Assembly: GCA_020058145.1 (NCBI GenBank)
Contig: JAGVEP010000303.1
Coordinates: 1 to 17,061 of the forward strand
Length of the DNA stretch: 17,061 nucleotides
Direction: 5' to 3'
DNA from: Phycisphaerae bacterium
GTDB lineage: Bacteria > Planctomycetota > Phycisphaerae > UBA1845 > Fen-1342
A program made the translations under genes and the position numbers. The notes beneath the pieces are model-generated. The model was not told the origin of the DNA. It saw only the letters and a program-made list of their open reading frames with translations, and made no database searches. Numbering within the stretch: position 1 is the stretch's first letter; each line of letters begins with the position of its first letter. Positions 13,946 through 17,061 of this stretch are shown here, piece by piece.

Positions 13946-15448
13946 ATGCCTGACTCGCGTTCAAAGCGACATTTTCGCTTCGCGACCCGCGCCGCCGGCG
14001 TGCTGCTGCACCCGACGTCGCTTGCGAGCCCGCACGGCATCGGCGACCTCGGCCGTGAAGCCCAGCGTTTCGTCGATTTCCTGCATGCCGCCGGACAAAC
14101 GTGGTGGCAGATGCTGCCCATCGGCCCGACCGGGCCGGGGAATTCACCCTACAGCGCGCTGTCCGCGTTCGCCGGCAGCCCACTGCTGATCAGCTTGGAA
14201 AAACTCGCTGACGACGGGCTGCTGAGCAAACGCGACCTGCGCACGCCAGTGGCGCTGCCGCGCGAGCGCGTGCTGTACCCCGCCGTGACGCGCTTCAAGC
14301 TCGTCCGGCTGCGCAGCGCGTTCCAGAACTTCGTTCACGCTGGCGGCCTCACCGATCGCGAATTCGTCCGCTTTTGCGCGCAGCACGCGAGCTGGCTCGA
14401 TGCCCACGCGGACTACATGGCTCGCCGCCGCACCGTAGGGTGGGCACCGCCCACCAATTCCAGCCACGCGGTGGGCAATGCCCACCCTACGGAAGCCGCT
14501 TTAGAACGCTTCCTCCAGTTCCAATTCGACCGCCAATGGACCGCCTTGAAACGCTACGCGAATGACCGCGGCGTCGGTCTGATCGGCGACCTGCCGCTCT
14601 TCGTCGCGCTCGAGAGCAGCGACGTTTGGGCGCACCCGGAGTTGTTCGACCTCGACGCGCGCGGCAAACCACGCACGGTCTCTGGCGTGCCGCCGGATTA
14701 CTTCAGCCGCAGCGGTCAACTCTGGCAACACCCGCAGTATCGCTGGCCGCGACACGCGGCGAGCGGCTTTGCGTGGTGGCTGCAGCGTTTCCGGCGGCTG
14801 CTGGCGCTTTTTGACGCCGTGCGCATCGACCACTTCCTTGGTTTTCATCGCGTGTGGGCGGTACCGGGGCGCGCGAAAACCGCGCGACACGGAAAATGGG
14901 TGAAAACGCCCGGAGCCGCGCTATTCGCCACCCTGCGGCGGAAGCTCGGCCCGCTGGAAATCATCGCCGAAGACCTGGGCCTGGCCGTGCCCGAGGCGGT
15001 CGCATTGCGCGACCGCTGCGGGTTTCCAGGCATGCGCCTGCTGCACTTCGCCTTCGGCGACGATCCGGGCGACCGCTATAACCAGCCGCACACCTATCCG
15101 TACAACTGCGTCGTCTATCCCGGGACACATGACAACGAAACGACGGTGGGGTGGTTCGAGAACCTGCGGCGACGGCAGCACGCCGCCCATGAGCGTGCGC
15201 GGCGTTACCTGGGCACGTCCGGCCGCGAGATTCACTGGGACATCATGCGGCTGGCGCTGCAATCACCGGCCAATACCGCCATTATTCCCGTGCCAGACCT
15301 GCTGGGGCTTGGCAACGAAGCGCGCATGAACACGCCGGCGACGACACGCGGAAACTGGACGTGGCGGCTGCAACCCGGCCAGCTCACACCCGCTGTCGGG
15401 CGGCGCTTGCGCGAGTTGACGGAAACGTATGGACGGTTGGGAAGCTAG
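13946..15448 (+). CDS. malQ: 4-alpha-glucanotransferase (amylomaltase) with repeat-encoded in-frame segment
   Basis: A 500-aa GH77 enzyme that moves alpha-1,4-glucan segments between maltooligosaccharides or glycogen. The N-terminus is typical (AAGVLLHPTSL, GIGDLG, WWQMLPIGPTG, NSPYSALSAFAG). The catalytic triad is present: nucleophile D295 in VRIDHF, acid/base E342 in IAEDLG, and D396 in GTHDNE. The 3' end has the family-typical LGLGNEARMNTP and GNWTWRL. I chose ATG 13946 because it gives the normal 500-aa length; longer frames start inside the divergent gene's leader. Residues 163-182 are encoded entirely by a 60-bp palindromic repeat, in place of the ALK..G..W..W stretch that usually follows the DYxxF motif. 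The enzyme may still be active since all catalytic motifs are intact, but substrate contacts near that loop may differ. Confidence 0.92.
   Translation: MPDSRSKRHFRFATRAAGVLLHPTSLASPHGIGDLGREAQRFVDFLHAAGQTWWQMLPIGPTGPGNSPYSALSAFAGSPLLISLEKLADDGLLSKRDLRTPVALPRERVLYPAVTRFKLVRLRSAFQNFVHAGGLTDREFVRFCAQHASWLDAHADYMARRRTVGWAPPTNSSHAVGNAHPTEAALERFLQFQFDRQWTALKRYANDRGVGLIGDLPLFVALESSDVWAHPELFDLDARGKPRTVSGVPPDYFSRSGQLWQHPQYRWPRHAASGFAWWLQRFRRLLALFDAVRIDHFLGFHRVWAVPGRAKTARHGKWVKTPGAALFATLRRKLGPLEIIAEDLGLAVPEAVALRDRCGFPGMRLLHFAFGDDPGDRYNQPHTYPYNCVVYPGTHDNETTVGWFENLRRRQHAAHERARRYLGTSGREIHWDIMRLALQSPANTAIIPVPDLLGLGNEARMNTPATTRGNWTWRLQPGQLTPAVGRRLRELTETYGRLGS
14433..14492. repeat. Dispersed inverted repeat (copy 2) inserted in frame within malQ
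   Basis: A 60-bp element with 23-bp arms (14433-14455 and 14470-14492) that pair at 21 of 23 positions; the two mismatches lie in the arm centres. It is nearly identical to the arms of the copy at 10323-10378, with a different loop. The length is a multiple of three and it has no stop in the malQ frame, so it is translated as VGWAPPTNSSHAVGNAHP with flanking Thr. It resembles REP/REPIN-type palindromes moved in trans; no mobilising enzyme is in the window. Confidence 0.88.
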
Positions 15449-15450
15449 CG

Positions 15451-15479
15451 TGGAGCACCGGCAAGATGCCGATGCTCCA
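15451..15479. repeat. Hairpin repeat between malQ and mazG, candidate bidirectional terminator
   Basis: Arms TGGAGCACCGGC (15451-15462) and GCCGATGCTCCA (15468-15479) pair with one mismatch around a 5-nt loop. It begins 2 nt after the malQ stop and ends 2 nt before the mazG stop on the other strand. A TTT follows on the plus side (15481-15483), so it may end transcription from malQ. The sequence resembles another dispersed repeat I associate with planctomycetes, but only one copy is present here. Confidence 0.65.
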
Positions 15480-15481
15480 GT

Positions 15482-15847
15482 TTACGTGGCTCCCGGCTTG
15501 AAATACCGCCCACGGAACCGCTCGACGGGGTACTTCTCCCCATTTTTCGCCACCTTGGCCGCGACCGCGGACGATAAGTCGATTTGCAGGGCGTTGGCGA
15601 GTGACAGCACGTAGCACGCCACGTCGGCCACCTCGTCGATGATCTCGGCCCGCTGCGTCGCGTTGGCCAGCACGGCCGCGGTCTCCTCGCTGCGGACCCA
15701 CTGAAAGTGCTCCATCAGTTCCGCGGCCTCAATCGCGATCGACATCGCGAGGTTCTTCGGATCGTGGTAGCAGCCCCACTCCCGCACGGCGACAAAGTCG
15801 GCGATGAGCTCGCGGAGTTGAGCAACGCTGGTCGATTGATCGGACAT
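15482..15847 (-). CDS. MazG-like nucleotide pyrophosphohydrolase (RS21-C6/DCTPP1 type)
   Basis: A 121-aa all-alpha NTP pyrophosphohydrolase that would hydrolyse (d)NTPs to (d)NMPs and pyrophosphate, probably for nucleotide-pool cleaning. The MazG metal motif is clear: E40-x-x-E43 (IEAAELMEHFQW) and E72-x-x-D75 (DEVADV), with 28 residues between E43 and E72. REWGCYHDPKNLAMSIAIE matches the short RS21-C6/DCTPP1-like branch, as does the end VAKNGEKYPVERFRGRY. The ATG at 15845-15847 gives the normal compact length; a longer frame upstream adds 50 residues with no family character. There is no clear SD. It is divergent from mutS and convergent with malQ. The substrate, possibly dCTP-like, is inferred from the subfamily. 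Confidence 0.9.
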   Translation of the reverse strand: MSDQSTSVAQLRELIADFVAVREWGCYHDPKNLAMSIAIEAAELMEHFQWVRSEETAAVLANATQRAEIIDEVADVACYVLSLANALQIDLSSAVAAKVAKNGEKYPVERFRGRYFKPGAT

Positions 15848-16018
15848 GCCGGGATCGTCGGCGAAGCAGCCTGGGCGGTCAACCCGCCTGCAAGCGGTGA
15901 CGAAGGCGACGCCCATCGACGGGCAAAAGACATGCCGAGTATTTCGACAGCCTCCAGCGCTCGCGGCCCTGAGCCGGCGCCGCTGGAATGTTGCCACGCG
16001 GACGGCTAGATTGCCCCC
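15848..16018. other. Divergent intergenic region between mazG and mutS
   Basis: This 171-bp gap must hold the start signals of both divergent genes. I found no convincing -35/-10 pair; TTGCCA (15991-15996) and TAGATT (16007-16012) are only 10 bp apart. No RNA gene or clear hairpin was recognised. Confidence 0.4.
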
Positions 16019-17061
16019 GTGGCGAAGGGCGCGTCTTCAACACCGAGGTCAGGTGCGGAGCCCGAGACCGAACGGCTCACGCCCGCGATGCGCCAGTACC
16101 GCGAGCAGAAGGCCCAGGTACAGGACGCCATTCTGCTCTTCCGCATGGGGGATTTTTACGAGTTGTTCTTTGAGGACGCCGAGCTGGGGGCCCGCGTGCT
16201 GGGTATCGCACTGACGACGCGCGACGGCCAGACCCCGATGGCGGGTATTCCGCACCACGCACTGGAGGGCTATCTCGCCAAACTCGTCAACGCGGGCCAC
16301 AAAGTCGCAATTAGCGAACAGATGGAGGCTGCGAGCCAGGCCAAGGGGCTGGTCGAACGGGCGGTGATTCGCATAGTCACGCCCGGTACGCTGACCGAGG
16401 ATGGGCTGCTGGATCGCACGCGCAGCAACGTGCTCGCCGCGCTTGTGCAGACGCCCCAAGAAACCGGCCTGGCGGTTCTGGAGCTTTCGACCGGCCGTTT
16501 CGACGTCCAGCTTTGCCCCGCGGCGCGCGTGCTGGACGAGCTTGTGCGCGTTGACGCGGCGGAAGTCCTCCTCCCGGAGCCGACCGCGGCCGGGCGGCAT
16601 CCCCTGGCCGGCGAAATCCTCGCCCGCCTGCCGGCCGCCATCACCTACCGCGGGGCCACGGATTTCACGCCTGAGCGCGCCAGCCAAATCCTGCGTGCCC
16701 ATTTCGAGACTGCGGACCTCGAAGGCTTCGGCTTCGACCACATGGACGCGTCGCTCCAGGCCGCGGGCGGACTGCTCGCCTACGTCCGCGAGACGCAAAA
16801 GGGCGCGGCGGCGCATCTGCGGCCGCCCCGGCGGCAGGCGGCGGACGAATTCATGGTCCTCGATCCGGTCACGCTCCGGTCGCTGGAGGTCGAACGCACG
16901 CTCCGGACCGGTTCGCGCGACGGCACGCTGCTCGCCGCGGTCGACCGTACGAGCAACCCGATGGGGACGCGGCTGTTGCGGAACTGGCTCTGTTATCCGC
17001 TCCGCGCTGCGGACGCCATCCGCCAGCGGCAACGCCTGATCGGCCTCTTGCGGGAGCAACC
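16019..17061 (+). CDS. mutS: DNA mismatch repair protein MutS (partial, N-terminal 347 residues)
   Basis: The frame opens at GTG 16019, with an in-frame TAG 9 nt upstream (16007-16009), and runs off the right edge. It encodes the N-terminal part of MutS, the ATPase that recognises mispairs. Domain I is clear: TPAMRQYREQKAQ, then FRMGDFYELFFEDA with the mismatch-wedge F46-x-E48, then LTTRDGQTPMAGIPHHALEGYLAKLVNAGHKVAI. The connector domain (about 115-250) and the start of the core/lever domain (FMVLDPVTLRSLEV, NPMGTRLLRNWL) follow. The ATPase and helix-turn-helix regions lie beyond the window. The short Ser/Pro-rich start before LTPAM is normal. The SD is weak. It is divergent from mazG. Confidence 0.96.
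   Translation, partial: MAKGASSTPRSGAEPETERLTPAMRQYREQKAQVQDAILLFRMGDFYELFFEDAELGARVLGIALTTRDGQTPMAGIPHHALEGYLAKLVNAGHKVAISEQMEAASQAKGLVERAVIRIVTPGTLTEDGLLDRTRSNVLAALVQTPQETGLAVLELSTGRFDVQLCPAARVLDELVRVDAAEVLLPEPTAAGRHPLAGEILARLPAAITYRGATDFTPERASQILRAHFETADLEGFGFDHMDASLQAAGGLLAYVRETQKGAAAHLRPPRRQAADEFMVLDPVTLRSLEVERTLRTGSRDGTLLAAVDRTSNPMGTRLLRNWLCYPLRAADAIRQRQRLIGLLREQ

Noticed and set aside
10323..14492. Two similar inverted repeats as ends of one composite mobile element
   Set aside because: The copies are each complete palindromes and enclose ordinary housekeeping genes with no transposase; they behave as independent small repeats, not as transposon ends.
16049..17059. Long open frame (336 codons) on the minus strand
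   Set aside because: It lies opposite mutS, whose protein is unmistakable; long antisense frames are expected in GC-rich DNA, and this one has no recognisable domain.
1..17061. CRISPR array, tRNA or rRNA genes
   Set aside because: No regularly spaced repeats, no cloverleaf-like sequence and no rRNA segments were recognised by eye on either strand.

Overview
The window is GC-rich, densely coded bacterial DNA with Shine-Dalgarno-like sites, frequent GTG/TTG starts and many 1-4 nt gene junctions. The protein mix and several small palindromic repeats at gene ends and inside genes look like Planctomycetota, possibly a Phycisphaerae-type lineage. The repeats resemble families I associate with that phylum. 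This placement is inference from memory; there is no rRNA or marker gene to settle it. I saw no tRNA, rRNA, CRISPR array, transposase or integrase.

Region 1 (1-5008, minus strand) is one compact operon read right to left. A signal-bearing, membrane-anchored alkaline-phosphatase-superfamily phosphodiesterase comes first. A second exported paralogue follows, coupled by a TAATG overlap. Then comes a 68-aa ribbon-helix-helix-like protein with a strong SD in the preceding gene's end, and last a membrane protein cut by the window edge. A good -35/-10 pair sits just upstream. Region 2 (5203-6744, plus strand) diverges from it: a coiled-coil/C4 zinc-ribbon protein, then an RNase HI-like protein with a C-terminal extension that resembles the TIGR04076 family.

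Region 3 (6841-10326, plus) is a single large Eco57I-like type IIG restriction-modification protein. It has a repeat at each end and another inside it. Region 4 (10423-13863, minus) is an operon of two LptF/LptG-type permeases followed by an OmpR-type response regulator, with no kinase gene beside it. Its end converges on the restriction gene across a perfect 22-bp inverted repeat.

Region 5 (13946-17061) holds 4-alpha-glucanotransferase (malQ, plus), which carries a second copy of that inverted repeat translated in frame. It is followed by a convergent MazG-type nucleotide pyrophosphohydrolase (minus), separated by another hairpin repeat. The start of mutS (plus) runs off the right edge.

Functionally the window mixes envelope biogenesis (Lpt permeases, exported phosphodiesterases, membrane protein), nucleic-acid upkeep (RNase H, MutS, MazG), glucan metabolism and one defence gene. 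The least explained parts are the phosphodiesterase/RHH/membrane operon, the RNase H fusion, the regulator-Lpt coupling and the repeats that have become coding sequence.
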